A DNA stretch of 64,000 nt from Scatosoma sp900555925 (lineage in GTDB: Bacteria > Bacillota > Clostridia > Christensenellales > Borkfalkiaceae): positions 1-64,000 of the forward strand of contig CAUGYD010000007.1 in NCBI GenBank assembly GCA_959603585.1, written 5' to 3'. The notes below the pieces were generated by a model that was not told where the DNA came from, did not search any database, and saw only the letters and a program-made list of their open reading frames with translations. The translations under genes and the position numbers were made by a program. Positions 11,308-19,535 of the stretch are shown here, one piece after another (the first letter of the stretch is position 1; each line of letters opens with the position of its first letter).

Positions 11308-12882
11308 ATGAAGACCCCCTATGCCATAATCATTATGGACGGCTATGGAATCAACAAGGACACAAACGGCAACGCCGTCTATGCAGACGGAAGCAAAAAC
11401 GTCACGGCCCTGGAAAAGGAATATCCCTCTTCTCAGCTCGGTGCCAGCGGCATGAGCGTCGGACTCCCCGACGGACAGATGGGCAACTCCGAGGTCGGAC
11501 ACCTCAACATCGGAGCGGGCCGCATCGTGTATCAGGATCTGACGAAGATCACCAAAGACATCCGCGACGGTTCGTTCTTTGAAAACAAAGAGCTCCTCCG
11601 CGCGATGGACGCGGCGAAGGAGAACGGCAAAAAACTTCATCTTTTCGGACTCGTTTCCACGGGCGGGGTGCACAGTCATATCGAGCACCTCTACGCGCTC
11701 GTCGAAATGGCGAAAAAGGAAGGACTCGAAAACGTATATATTCACGCTTTCACGGACGGCAGGGACGTAGCGCCCACTTCGGGAGCGGAATTTCTCAAAG
11801 AGCTCCAAGACAAACTCAGCGAACTCAAATTCGGCAAAATCGCTTCTGTCGCGGGCAGATATTACGCGATGGACCGCGACAACAACTGGGACCGCGAAGA
11901 AAAGGCGTACGATATGCTGACCGCGGGTGCGGGAGTACACTTTGAAGGCAGTGCGGAAGCCGCCGCGCGCGCCTCTTACGAACAAGGCGTGACGGACGAA
12001 TTCCTGCTTCCCACCAACCTCACCGAAAACGGGAAACCCGTGGCGCTCGTCGGCAAGGGCGACAGCATCATCTGTTTCAATTTCCGTCCCGACCGCGCGC
12101 GGCAGATCACCCGCATGTTCTCGCAGGAAGTATTCCCCTTCAAGGACGCCAAGACGGGTGCGACGCTGGGCTTTGAACGCAAGACGGGCTTTCTCGCCCC
12201 CACCTATGTCGGATTTGCCGTATACGATTCCTCTTTTGAAAACGTCGGCGTGGCGTTCCCGCCCGACGAAATCGACAATACCCTGCCTCAGTATATTTCC
12301 TCTTTGGGCATGAAACAGCTGCATATCGCGGAGACGGAGAAATACGCGCACGTCACGTTCTTTTTTAACGCGAAAATCGAAAAGCCCGTGGAGGGAGAAA
12401 CGCGGATCGTCATTCCCTCTCCGAAGGTCGCCACTTACGATTTGCAGCCGGAAATGAGCGCGTATCTCGTCACGGACAAGGTTCTCGAAGAGCTCGACAA
12501 GGGAATTTACGACGTTCTCATTCTCAACTATGCGAACTGTGACATGGTCGGTCATACGGGCGTAATGGAAGCGGCCGTAAAGGCGGTGCATACGGTGGAC
12601 GAGTGCGTGAAGAAAGTAACGGATAAAATTCTGTCCATGGGCGGAAGTGCTTTGGTCACGGCGGATCACGGAAATGCCGACCAAATGATAGCGGAGGACG
12701 GAAAAACGCCCTTTACGCAGCATACGACCAATCCCGTGCCCGTGATTTTGGTATCGGAGAAATATAAGAACGTAAAACTCCGTTCGGGCGGAGTGCTCGC
12801 AGATCTTGCTCCGACGCTCCTCGACATGATGGGCCTGCCTCAGCCGAAGGAAATGACGGGCAAAACGCTCATCGAAAGATAA
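11308..12882 (+). CDS. gpmI: Cofactor-independent phosphoglycerate mutase
   Basis: It interconverts 3- and 2-phosphoglycerate using two Mn ions. The 524-residue product has the alkaline-phosphatase-like metal site starting at MDGYG (Asp11) and the phosphorylated serine in MGNSEVGH (Ser61). HSHIEHLY, FTDGRD and RYYAMDRD form the substrate part, and NYANCDMVGHTG and TADHGNAD are the C-terminal metal ligands. AAAAGGAG precedes the ATG. It lies between tpiA and secG, so three glycolytic genes (with pgk) run consecutively. Confidence 0.97.
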   Translation: MKTPYAIIIMDGYGINKDTNGNAVYADGSKNVTALEKEYPSSQLGASGMSVGLPDGQMGNSEVGHLNIGAGRIVYQDLTKITKDIRDGSFFENKELLRAMDAAKENGKKLHLFGLVSTGGVHSHIEHLYALVEMAKKEGLENVYIHAFTDGRDVAPTSGAEFLKELQDKLSELKFGKIASVAGRYYAMDRDNNWDREEKAYDMLTAGAGVHFEGSAEAAARASYEQGVTDEFLLPTNLTENGKPVALVGKGDSIICFNFRPDRARQITRMFSQEVFPFKDAKTGATLGFERKTGFLAPTYVGFAVYDSSFENVGVAFPPDEIDNTLPQYISSLGMKQLHIAETEKYAHVTFFFNAKIEKPVEGETRIVIPSPKVATYDLQPEMSAYLVTDKVLEELDKGIYDVLILNYANCDMVGHTGVMEAAVKAVHTVDECVKKVTDKILSMGGSALVTADHGNADQMIAEDGKTPFTQHTTNPVPVILVSEKYKNVKLRSGGVLADLAPTLLDMMGLPQPKEMTGKTLIER

Positions 12883-12933
12883 TCGTTTTTTGGGAATTTT
12901 TTAAGAAAAACTCGGGAAACGGGCAAAAAACAG

Positions 12934-12962
12934 TTGCGCTATTTGAAAGAGTATGTTATAAT
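12934..12962 (+). promoter_or_regulatory. secG promoter
   Basis: TTGCGC (12934-12939), a 17-base spacer and TATAAT (12957-12962) with an extended TGt. The leader before secG is about 60 bases. Confidence 0.75.
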
Positions 12963-13028
12963 TTACGGGTATCTTGAAAATAACGGACTGTTCCGTCAAA
13001 AGAAAAATGCTTAAAAGGATTAACGGAA

Positions 13029-13340
13029 ATGTTGGAATTTATGAATTTATTGGTTCCCACGAAAAACGACGCTTTATACAATTTATATATGGGGCTGAGC
13101 GTGACGATGATCGCTCTAATGTTCCTGTCTGCACTTGCCGCGATTATCCTCGTGTTATTGCAGCCCGGTAACTCCACCGGTATCAATGCCCTCGGCGGTT
13201 CCAGCGAGACTTTCTTCGGAAAGAACAAAGGAAAATCCATCGAAGCGAGAATGAAAAAATGGACGATTGCCTGTCTCGTCATTCTGGTAATCTTCTCTAT
13301 TTCTTTCTATATTCTCCAACTCGAATCCATCTGGGCATAA
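13029..13340 (+). CDS. secG: Preprotein translocase subunit SecG
   Basis: SecG is the small accessory subunit of the SecYEG channel. The 103-residue protein has two transmembrane helices (about residues 20-42 and 78-96) flanking the conserved LLQPGNSTGINALGGSSETFFG loop region and a basic KNKGKSIEARMKK cytoplasmic stretch. AAAGGA precedes the ATG. It has its own extended -10 promoter and a strong terminator, so it is probably a single-gene unit, although rnr-smpB follow as often seen in Bacillota. Confidence 0.93.
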   Translation: MLEFMNLLVPTKNDALYNLYMGLSVTMIALMFLSALAAIILVLLQPGNSTGINALGGSSETFFGKNKGKSIEARMKKWTIACLVILVIFSISFYILQLESIWA

Positions 13341-13363
13341 ATATAGCATAAACGGGAATTTGA

Positions 13364-13396
13364 AAGGCGGCTTTATATAAAAAGGCCGCCTTTTTT
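13364..13396 (+). terminator. Terminator after secG
   Basis: The stem AAGGCGGC (13364-13371) pairs with GCCGCCTT (13385-13392) and is followed by TTTTTT. Confidence 0.9.
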
Positions 13397-13444
13397 GTTC
13401 CTCTTTTCTCCCATTCTTACATACTAAATTTACGGAGGCGCATT

Positions 13445-15562
13445 TTGAGCGCAAAAGAAACTTTACTGCAATACTTTCAGGAGGGAACCCTCTGCGGCAA
13501 AACCTTTACCGAAATCGCAAAGTTCCTGAAAATTTCCCATCGGGAGAAAAAGAGCCTTCTCGCCCTGCTCGATTCTCTCTGCGAGGACGGAACGCTGTAC
13601 GTGACGGGCGGCGGGAAATACGGCACACCCGACAGTCTCGGACTTATCAAAGGCACTTTATCGGGCAACGAACGCGGTTTTGCCTTTCTTATTCCCGAGG
13701 AGAGAACCGTTTACGAAAAGGACTTTTTTATTCCCCATAAAAATCTGAACGGAGCTATGCACGGCGACACCGTGTATGCGGAACGGGTATACGGCAGGAG
13801 CGACGACGAAGCCGAGGTAGTCAAAATTCTGTCCCGCGGATATACGGAAATTGTCGGAACCTTCCGAAAGGACTCCCGCGCGGGCTATCTCATACCGGAC
13901 GAGAAAAAATATTTTGAAAATATCTATATTCCCCTTTCCCGCTGTTTCAATATTCCCGACGGCGTAAAAGCGGTCGCAAAAATCACCGAATACCCTTACG
14001 GCAAAGCGCCCGGCGGAGAAATCATCGAAATTTTAGGCGAAGGCGACGATTTTTTTGCGGAGGAACTGTCCATCATACGCTCCTATAAGCTCCGCGAGGA
14101 GTTTCCGCCGGGCGTAGAGCGGGAGGCCGAACGTCAGGCCGCGCGAAAAATCTCCGCGGAGGACCTCGCGGACAGAAAGGATCTGAGAGACGCGCTCATC
14201 GTCACGATCGACGGCGAGGACACGCGGGACATCGACGACGCGGTTTCCCTCGAAAGGTTGGGGACGGAATACCTTTTGGGCGTGCATATCGCGGACGTTT
14301 CACACTATGTCAAATACCGTTCCCCTCTCGATAAGGAAGCCTTTTCCCGCGGTACCAGCGTATATTTTCCCGATCGGGTTCTTCCCATGCTTCCAAGGGC
14401 CCTGTCCAACGGAAGCTGTTCGCTCAATGAAGGCGAAGACCGACTGACGCTCTCATGTATCATGCGGGTAGACAAAAAAGGCGCTGTGAAGGACAGCGAA
14501 ATCGTCAAGTCGGTCATTCGTTCGGCGCACCGCATGACCTATACGGAAGTGACGCAAATCTTGAACGGCGACGAAGAGACCTGTAAAAAATATGCGGACG
14601 TTAAAGACATGATCTTCCTGTTTGCGGAATTGACGAATATTCTCAAAACCATGCGCGAAAAGCGCGGAAGCATCGAATTGGACGTCAAAGAGGCAAAAAT
14701 TATGCTCGATGACGACGGAAACATCGTCATTCCCGATTACGAGCGTTCCCTTTCGCACGAAATCATCGAACAATTCATGGTTCTCGCGAACGAGACGGTA
14801 GCGGAATATATGCACTCGATCGAAATGCCCTTCGTCTATCGCATTCACGAAAAGCCCGCGGAGGAAAAGGCGGCCATGTTTCGGGAATTTGCCCAGAATC
14901 TCGGTCTAAGGGCAAAATTTTCCGCCGACGAAGTCAAATCGTACGATTATCAGAAGCTCTTAAAATCCGCGGAAGATTTGCCCGTTTTTCCCGTGCTGAA
15001 TCGGGTGATGCTGCGCTCCATGCAAAAGGCGCGCTATTCCCCCGTCAACGTGGGACATTTCGGATTGGCAAGTCCCTGCTACTGTCATTTCACTTCCCCC
15101 ATCCGCCGCTACCCCGATTTGTGCATTCATCGGATTATCAAGGAAGTGCTCGACGGGAAGTATGCGGAGGGCATGGAGACTTATAACGGTTTTGTCAGCG
15201 AAGCGGCGATCCAATCCTCGGAATGCGAACGCCGCGCGGCGGAAGCGGAGCGGGAAGTGGACGCACTGTATGCGACCATGTATATGAGCGAGCGTTTGGG
15301 CGAGGAATACGATGCAGTAATTTCCGGCGTAACCGCCTTCGGACTATTCGCGGAACTGCCCAACACGATAGAGGGCTTTATTCCTCTGGAAACGCTGGAA
15401 GGGAGTTTTGAATTTATTCCCGAGCGTTTTTTGTTAAAGGGAAGCACGGAGAGTTATTCCATCGGAGAGGAACTCCGAATCCGCGTGGAAGACGTAGATT
15501 TTTTCCAGCGGCGCACCCGCTTTTCTCTGATTGAAAAAATTCGGAAAGGAGAACAAGAATGA
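13445..15562 (+). CDS. rnr: Ribonuclease R
   Basis: RNase R is a 3'-5' exoribonuclease that degrades structured RNA. The 705-residue protein has an N-terminal winged-helix segment, two OB/cold-shock-like domains (NERGFAF, then FRKDSRAGYLIPD), the RNB catalytic domain with TIDGEDTRDIDDAVSL (metal-binding Asp residues) and RGTSVYFPDRVLPMLP, and a C-terminal S1 domain. The start is TTG at 13445, supported by GGAGG at 13434-13438; no nearby ATG is in frame. The stop overlaps the smpB start as ATGA, so translation is coupled. RNase R and SmpB both act in trans-translation, which explains the pairing. Confidence 0.96.
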   Translation: MSAKETLLQYFQEGTLCGKTFTEIAKFLKISHREKKSLLALLDSLCEDGTLYVTGGGKYGTPDSLGLIKGTLSGNERGFAFLIPEERTVYEKDFFIPHKNLNGAMHGDTVYAERVYGRSDDEAEVVKILSRGYTEIVGTFRKDSRAGYLIPDEKKYFENIYIPLSRCFNIPDGVKAVAKITEYPYGKAPGGEIIEILGEGDDFFAEELSIIRSYKLREEFPPGVEREAERQAARKISAEDLADRKDLRDALIVTIDGEDTRDIDDAVSLERLGTEYLLGVHIADVSHYVKYRSPLDKEAFSRGTSVYFPDRVLPMLPRALSNGSCSLNEGEDRLTLSCIMRVDKKGAVKDSEIVKSVIRSAHRMTYTEVTQILNGDEETCKKYADVKDMIFLFAELTNILKTMREKRGSIELDVKEAKIMLDDDGNIVIPDYERSLSHEIIEQFMVLANETVAEYMHSIEMPFVYRIHEKPAEEKAAMFREFAQNLGLRAKFSADEVKSYDYQKLLKSAEDLPVFPVLNRVMLRSMQKARYSPVNVGHFGLASPCYCHFTSPIRRYPDLCIHRIIKEVLDGKYAEGMETYNGFVSEAAIQSSECERRAAEAEREVDALYATMYMSERLGEEYDAVISGVTAFGLFAELPNTIEGFIPLETLEGSFEFIPERFLLKGSTESYSIGEELRIRVEDVDFFQRRTRFSLIEKIRKGEQE

Positions 15563-16011
15563 AAATCATCGCGACGAATAAGACGGCCTCCTTCGAATAT
15601 TTTATCGAAGACAAATACGAAGCGGGAATCGTCCTCGAAGGGAATGAAATCAAATCCCTGCGCGGCGGGAACGTCAACATGAACGACAGCTTTTGCATGA
15701 TACGCGGCGGGGAAGTGACGGTAAAAAATATGCATATCGCGCTGTACGATAAATCCGACGCATTCAGTACCAAAGACACAAGGCGGGACAGGCGTTTGCT
15801 TCTCCATAAGGGAGAAATCGCCAAAATCTCGGGGAAGATCAATCGGCAGGGCTATACTTTGGTTCCGCTGAAATTATATTTCAAGGATTCTTTGGTCAAA
15901 ATGGAAGTCGCGCTCTGCCGCGGCAAACACACTTACGACAAAAAGCGCTCCATAGCGGAACGGGACGTAAAACGTGCGACCGACCGTGCCGTAAAGAGCG
16001 CGGGCTTCTAA
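15559..16011 (+). CDS. smpB: SsrA-binding protein SmpB
   Basis: SmpB binds tmRNA and delivers it to stalled ribosomes. The 150-residue product has the family signature YEAGIVLEGNEIKSLR near the N-terminus and the conserved KLLLHKGEI-like and RGYTLVPLKLYF segments (here RLLLHKGEIAKI and RQGYTLVPLKLYF), then GKHTYDKKRSIAERD. The C-terminal tail, which folds in the decoding centre, is basic. It overlaps rnr by four bases. No ssrA gene is visible downstream. Confidence 0.97.
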   Translation: MKIIATNKTASFEYFIEDKYEAGIVLEGNEIKSLRGGNVNMNDSFCMIRGGEVTVKNMHIALYDKSDAFSTKDTRRDRRLLLHKGEIAKISGKINRQGYTLVPLKLYFKDSLVKMEVALCRGKHTYDKKRSIAERDVKRATDRAVKSAGF

Positions 16012-16035
16012 ATTTTATTTCAAGGAGAAACGATT

Positions 16036-17319
16036 ATGAACGAACGAGAAAAGAACTATCGGAAAGACACTTTATGCGTACAGGCGGGCTATCACCCCTC
16101 CACGGGCGAAAGCCGTATCCCCCCCATCTGCCAGAGCACCACTTTTTTTTACGGCGACACGAAAACCATGGCGGATCTGTTCGATTTGAAGGGCGACGGA
16201 TATTTCTACTCCCGCTTGGCAAATCCGACCGTCGCGGCGCTGGAAAATAAAGTCGCCGCCCTCGAAGGCGGCGTCGCGGGAATCGGCTGTGCTTCGGGCA
16301 TGTCCGCGACGCTTCTCACGACGGCCACGCTTTGTCAGGCGGGCGACAATATCGTATGCGCGCAGGCGGTGTACGGCGGCACCTTCAATCTCTTCGGCAC
16401 GACGCTCCCGAAACTCGGAATCGAATGCCGCTTTTTCGATACGGACGCGCCCGAGGAGGAAATCGACCGCCTCATCGACGACAAAACGCGCTTGATTTTT
16501 GCCGAGACCGTCGCCAATCCCGCCATTATTGTGCTGGACTTTGAAAAGATTTCCCGCATAGCGAAACGGCATAACGTGGTATTTGTCGTAGATAATACGC
16601 TAGCGACGCCCGTCCTGTGCACCCCCTTAGAGTTCGATGCGGACATCGTCATTCATTCCACGACGAAATACATGGACGGACATGCGGCCGCGCTCGGCGG
16701 CATGATCGTAGACGGTGGAAAATTCCAATTCGGAAACAATCCGCGCTACGCTTCTTTCAACGAGCCGGACGAAAGCTATCACGGATTGGTATACGCAACC
16801 CTGCCCGCCGCCTTCGCGGTGAAGTGCCGCGCGCAGATGATGCGCGACATGGGCGCGATCATGTCCCCCCAGAACGCTTTTTTGACGTGGCTGGGCTGCG
16901 ATACGCTGGCGCTCAGAATGGAGAAACACTGTTCCAACGCCAAAGCCGTGGCGGCTTTTCTCGATAAGCATCCGAAAATCGAATGGGTGAAACACCCTTC
17001 TCTGCCGAGCGATAAATATCACTCCCTGGCGGAAAAATATCTCCCGAACGGCACGGGCGGCATGATGAGCTTCGGAATCAAAGGCGACTTAAAGCGCTGC
17101 GCCCGCTTCATGGAAGCGTTAAAGCTCGTAACGCAGGAAACGCACGTCGCAGACGTGCGGAGTTGTGTCCTTCATCCCGCGTCGACGACACACCGCCAGC
17201 TTTCCAAAACGGATCTCGCCAAAGCGGGCGTTCCCGAAAATCTCATCAGGCTTTCCGTGGGAATCGAAAACCCTCAGGACATTATCCAAGATTTGTCGGA
17301 CGCTCTCGACCAAATTTGA
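16036..17319 (+). CDS. metY: O-acetylhomoserine sulfhydrylase-type PLP enzyme
   Basis: This is a member of the Cys/Met metabolism PLP-enzyme family (427 residues). The Schiff-base lysine is in IHSTTKYMDGH (Lys211); YSRLANPT and the cofactor-binding CASGMSA segment are present, as is the C-terminal RLSVGIENPQDII. Length and the following metA gene favour O-acetylhomoserine aminocarboxypropyltransferase, which makes homocysteine from O-acetylhomoserine and sulfide. Methionine gamma-lyase or cystathionine gamma-synthase activity cannot be excluded by sequence alone. AAGGAG precedes the ATG, 24 bases after smpB, so it may be read through from rnr-smpB. No SAM riboswitch was recognised upstream. 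Confidence 0.85.
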   Translation: MNEREKNYRKDTLCVQAGYHPSTGESRIPPICQSTTFFYGDTKTMADLFDLKGDGYFYSRLANPTVAALENKVAALEGGVAGIGCASGMSATLLTTATLCQAGDNIVCAQAVYGGTFNLFGTTLPKLGIECRFFDTDAPEEEIDRLIDDKTRLIFAETVANPAIIVLDFEKISRIAKRHNVVFVVDNTLATPVLCTPLEFDADIVIHSTTKYMDGHAAALGGMIVDGGKFQFGNNPRYASFNEPDESYHGLVYATLPAAFAVKCRAQMMRDMGAIMSPQNAFLTWLGCDTLALRMEKHCSNAKAVAAFLDKHPKIEWVKHPSLPSDKYHSLAEKYLPNGTGGMMSFGIKGDLKRCARFMEALKLVTQETHVADVRSCVLHPASTTHRQLSKTDLAKAGVPENLIRLSVGIENPQDIIQDLSDALDQI

Positions 17320-17802
17320 CTTAAATAAGTTTTCCGCAAATCTTTTCCCGCCCTTTTTCTTTCCATTCCGTTCTTTCTTTCCCGTTTACGGTCTTTCCGC
17401 GTCCTCTTTGTTTTTCCGTACCTGCCCGCCTTCGTCATCGTTGCATTGTTTTCCTTTTTTATCCATTTCAGCCTCAGACCTTTCGCGGCTCCCGCGCCGC
17501 CCTTTTTTGCCTTCCCCTCTCTGTTTTCGGTTGCGAGCTCTTCTTTTCTCCTCCGTTTTTGTTTTTCTCTTCTTCTGTTTCGTTTTCCCGCTCGGAGCTT
17601 TCGTTTTCGCCAACCGTCTCTTATATCATTCTCTTCCGTTGCCTTTCCGCGTTATCGTCGGTTTATTTGTTTTTCTTGTTTTTTCCCTGCTTCTTTCGTC
17701 TTTTTAGGTAATCCGATCTTTATATTCGGGCCTTTTCGGCCTTTTTCCACCATGCTCTTTTTTATTGTTTTTTTCTATCTTTTTACTAATTTTTCTATCA
17801 CC
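17320..17802. other. Pyrimidine-rich spacer between metY and metA
   Basis: About 480 bases are nearly all C and T on the plus strand. Frames through it encode only Phe/Ser/Leu-rich (plus) or Lys/Arg/Glu-rich (minus) low-complexity peptides. A short GGCC/GGCC hairpin followed by TTTTT occurs near 17725-17747. No SAM-box or T-box was recognised. Confidence 0.55.
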
Positions 17803-17815
17803 AAGGAGATTTTTC

Positions 17816-18730
17816 ATGCCCATAGTCATAGACAGCGCGCTGCCCGCCTATAAAATTTTAAGCGGCGAAAAGATCTTTGTCATGGATAAGGCGCGCGCCG
17901 TTACGCAGGACATCCGCCCGATCGAAATAGCCATACTCAATCTCATGCCGACCAAGGAGGAAACGGAGACGCAGTTCATGCGTCTTCTTTCCAACTCTCC
18001 CCTGCAAGTAAACGTGACCCTTTTAAGCACGGAAAGCTATCACGGAAAGCACACGACGGAGGGCTATCTGGGGAAGTTTTACCAATCGTTTCGCAACGTT
18101 CAGAGCAAACATTTCGACGGAATGATCGTCACGGGCGCACCCGTAGAGCAAATGGAATTTTCGTCCGTGGCGTATTGGGACGAACTGAAACGCATTTTCG
18201 CCTATACGCGAACGAACGTCACCTCCACGATTTTCATCTGTTGGGGAGCCATGGCCGCGCTGAACTATTTTTACGACGTAAAAAAATACCCTCTGAAAGA
18301 GAAGCTCTTCGGGGTATTTTCTCACCATAAAGTTTTTTATGAACAGCCCGAACCGTTGATGCGGGGAATTTCCGACGAATTTCACATGCCGCATTCCCGA
18401 CATTCGACGGTCAAGGTGAGCGACATCGAAAAAATTCCGTCCTTAAAAATTTTAGCGACGTCCGCCCGAGCGGGCGCATCCATAGTGGCGTCGAAGGACG
18501 ATTCGCAGGTATTCGTATTCGGACACATGGAGTACGACAGAGATACCTTAAAAAAGGAATACGAACGGGATCTGAAAAAGGGACTTCCCATACAAAAGCC
18601 TCATTCCTATTTTGCGGATAAAGCCTGCGAAAAGGTAAAAATGAACTGGACGTCCACGGCAAATCTGTTTTATAACAATTGGCTGAACTATTGCGTGTAT
18701 CAAGTCACGCCTTATCGGTTCGAGGATTAA
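17816..18730 (+). CDS. metAA: Homoserine O-acetyltransferase (MetA type)
   Basis: It activates homoserine for methionine synthesis. The ATG at 17816 is chosen because AAGGAGAT (17803-17810) precedes it; the product is 304 residues. The acyl-enzyme cysteine is Cys142 in FICWGAMAA, and the His/Glu pair is in FGHMEYD (His237, Glu239). Residue 111, in TGAPVEQ, is Glu. In characterised MetA proteins Glu here gives acetyl-CoA preference and Gly gives succinyl-CoA, so O-acetylhomoserine is the expected product, matching MetY encoded upstream. The two genes are separated by a 496-base pyrimidine-rich spacer and may be separately transcribed. Confidence 0.93.
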   Translation: MPIVIDSALPAYKILSGEKIFVMDKARAVTQDIRPIEIAILNLMPTKEETETQFMRLLSNSPLQVNVTLLSTESYHGKHTTEGYLGKFYQSFRNVQSKHFDGMIVTGAPVEQMEFSSVAYWDELKRIFAYTRTNVTSTIFICWGAMAALNYFYDVKKYPLKEKLFGVFSHHKVFYEQPEPLMRGISDEFHMPHSRHSTVKVSDIEKIPSLKILATSARAGASIVASKDDSQVFVFGHMEYDRDTLKKEYERDLKKGLPIQKPHSYFADKACEKVKMNWTSTANLFYNNWLNYCVYQVTPYRFED

Positions 18731-18748
18731 GTATTTCGTTTTCTCTCC

Positions 18749-19420
18749 TTAAAAATCTCTTCTTGGCGTCTTGTAAAATCCCCTCCGCCTCGTCTCTATC
18801 AGGTGATATTCCTGTTTTTTATCGAAGGAAAATTCCACGGGACTGTCAGGAGATGCGAACATGGTGGCGCCCGAAACATCTGCTATCTGGCTGTAACCGG
18901 CCCCGCAGAGACACATGGTGACGCCATAGGAAAACGCTCCGGCGCGAAGAAGCACCGATTCGGTGGAATCGGAAATAATGCCGAACGGACAGAGAATCAG
19001 GTCGCTGCCACAGACGGAAAGCGTGCGTAAAATCTCGGGGAAATAGAGGTCTTCCGCGACGGCGATTCCCAGCCGCCCGACCTTTGTTTCGTAAACTCTC
19101 AGCCCCGCGCCGCTCTTAAAATCCCCGTCTATCGCATTGAGCATGTCGGACACGCCGAGAAGCCTTCCGTTTTCCGCCACCACGGCGGATTTTCTCTTTA
19201 CGCCCCGCGTATCGGTCACACAGCCGCAGACGACGACGTTATGATTTTCCTTGGATAAAATGGCGGCGTCCTCGAAATATCCCGTCTCGCCGCGCAGCTC
19301 CTTTTCATAACTGACCTCGCCCAAGCCCTGAAACCCGAAAAAGAGAATGTCCGCATCGCTGCCGCCATAATCGTCCCAAAAGGTATTGAGGGTTCCTCTG
19401 CTCACAAAACAAATCCGCAT
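18749..19420 (-). CDS. Nitrilase-fold protein lacking the catalytic triad
   Basis: The 223-residue protein aligns by pattern with carbon-nitrogen hydrolases: RLGIAVAEDLYFPEILRTLSVCGSDLILCP matches the region normally written GVLICYDxRFPE. The nucleophile cysteine is replaced by alanine (GIAVA), the catalytic-lysine block reads GVSDMLN instead of a YRKxHL-like sequence, and the first-Glu block FPE reads FFGF. It is shorter than the usual 260-280 residues. A hydrolase activity is therefore unlikely; a binding or structural role is inference. No good ribosome-binding site is obvious; GGGGAGG lies upstream of the ATG. It converges with metA and sits downstream of the phosphoglucomutase terminator. 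Confidence 0.65.
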   Translation of the reverse strand: MRICFVSRGTLNTFWDDYGGSDADILFFGFQGLGEVSYEKELRGETGYFEDAAILSKENHNVVVCGCVTDTRGVKRKSAVVAENGRLLGVSDMLNAIDGDFKSGAGLRVYETKVGRLGIAVAEDLYFPEILRTLSVCGSDLILCPFGIISDSTESVLLRAGAFSYGVTMCLCGAGYSQIADVSGATMFASPDSPVEFSFDKKQEYHLIETRRRGFYKTPRRDF

Positions 19421-19482
19421 ACCCGCCTGCCTCCCCTTTCAGTATATAGCGACGCGCGTTTTTTTGTGCCTCGCGCGTAAAG

Positions 19483-19515
19483 AAAGCCGTCCGCTCTTTT
19501 TGAGCGGACGGCTTT
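19483..19515 (-). terminator. Terminator after the phosphoglucomutase gene
   Basis: A 14-bp perfect stem AAAGCCGTCCGCTC/GAGCGGACGGCTTT has a five-T loop, with T-rich flanks on both strands. It lies about 20 bases past the pgcA stop. Confidence 0.9.
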
Positions 19516-19535
19516 TCTTTAAGAAAAACCATTTG

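Noticed and set aside
16011..16036. tmRNA gene next to smpB
   Set aside because: Only 24 bases separate smpB and metY; no tRNA-like ends were found nearby.
17386..17613. Small Lys/Arg-rich minus-strand protein
   Set aside because: Low complexity from the pyrimidine-rich spacer and no ribosome-binding site.
17320..17802. SAM riboswitch upstream of metA
   Set aside because: The spacer is pyrimidine-rich and lacks recognisable S-box stems or conserved purine motifs.
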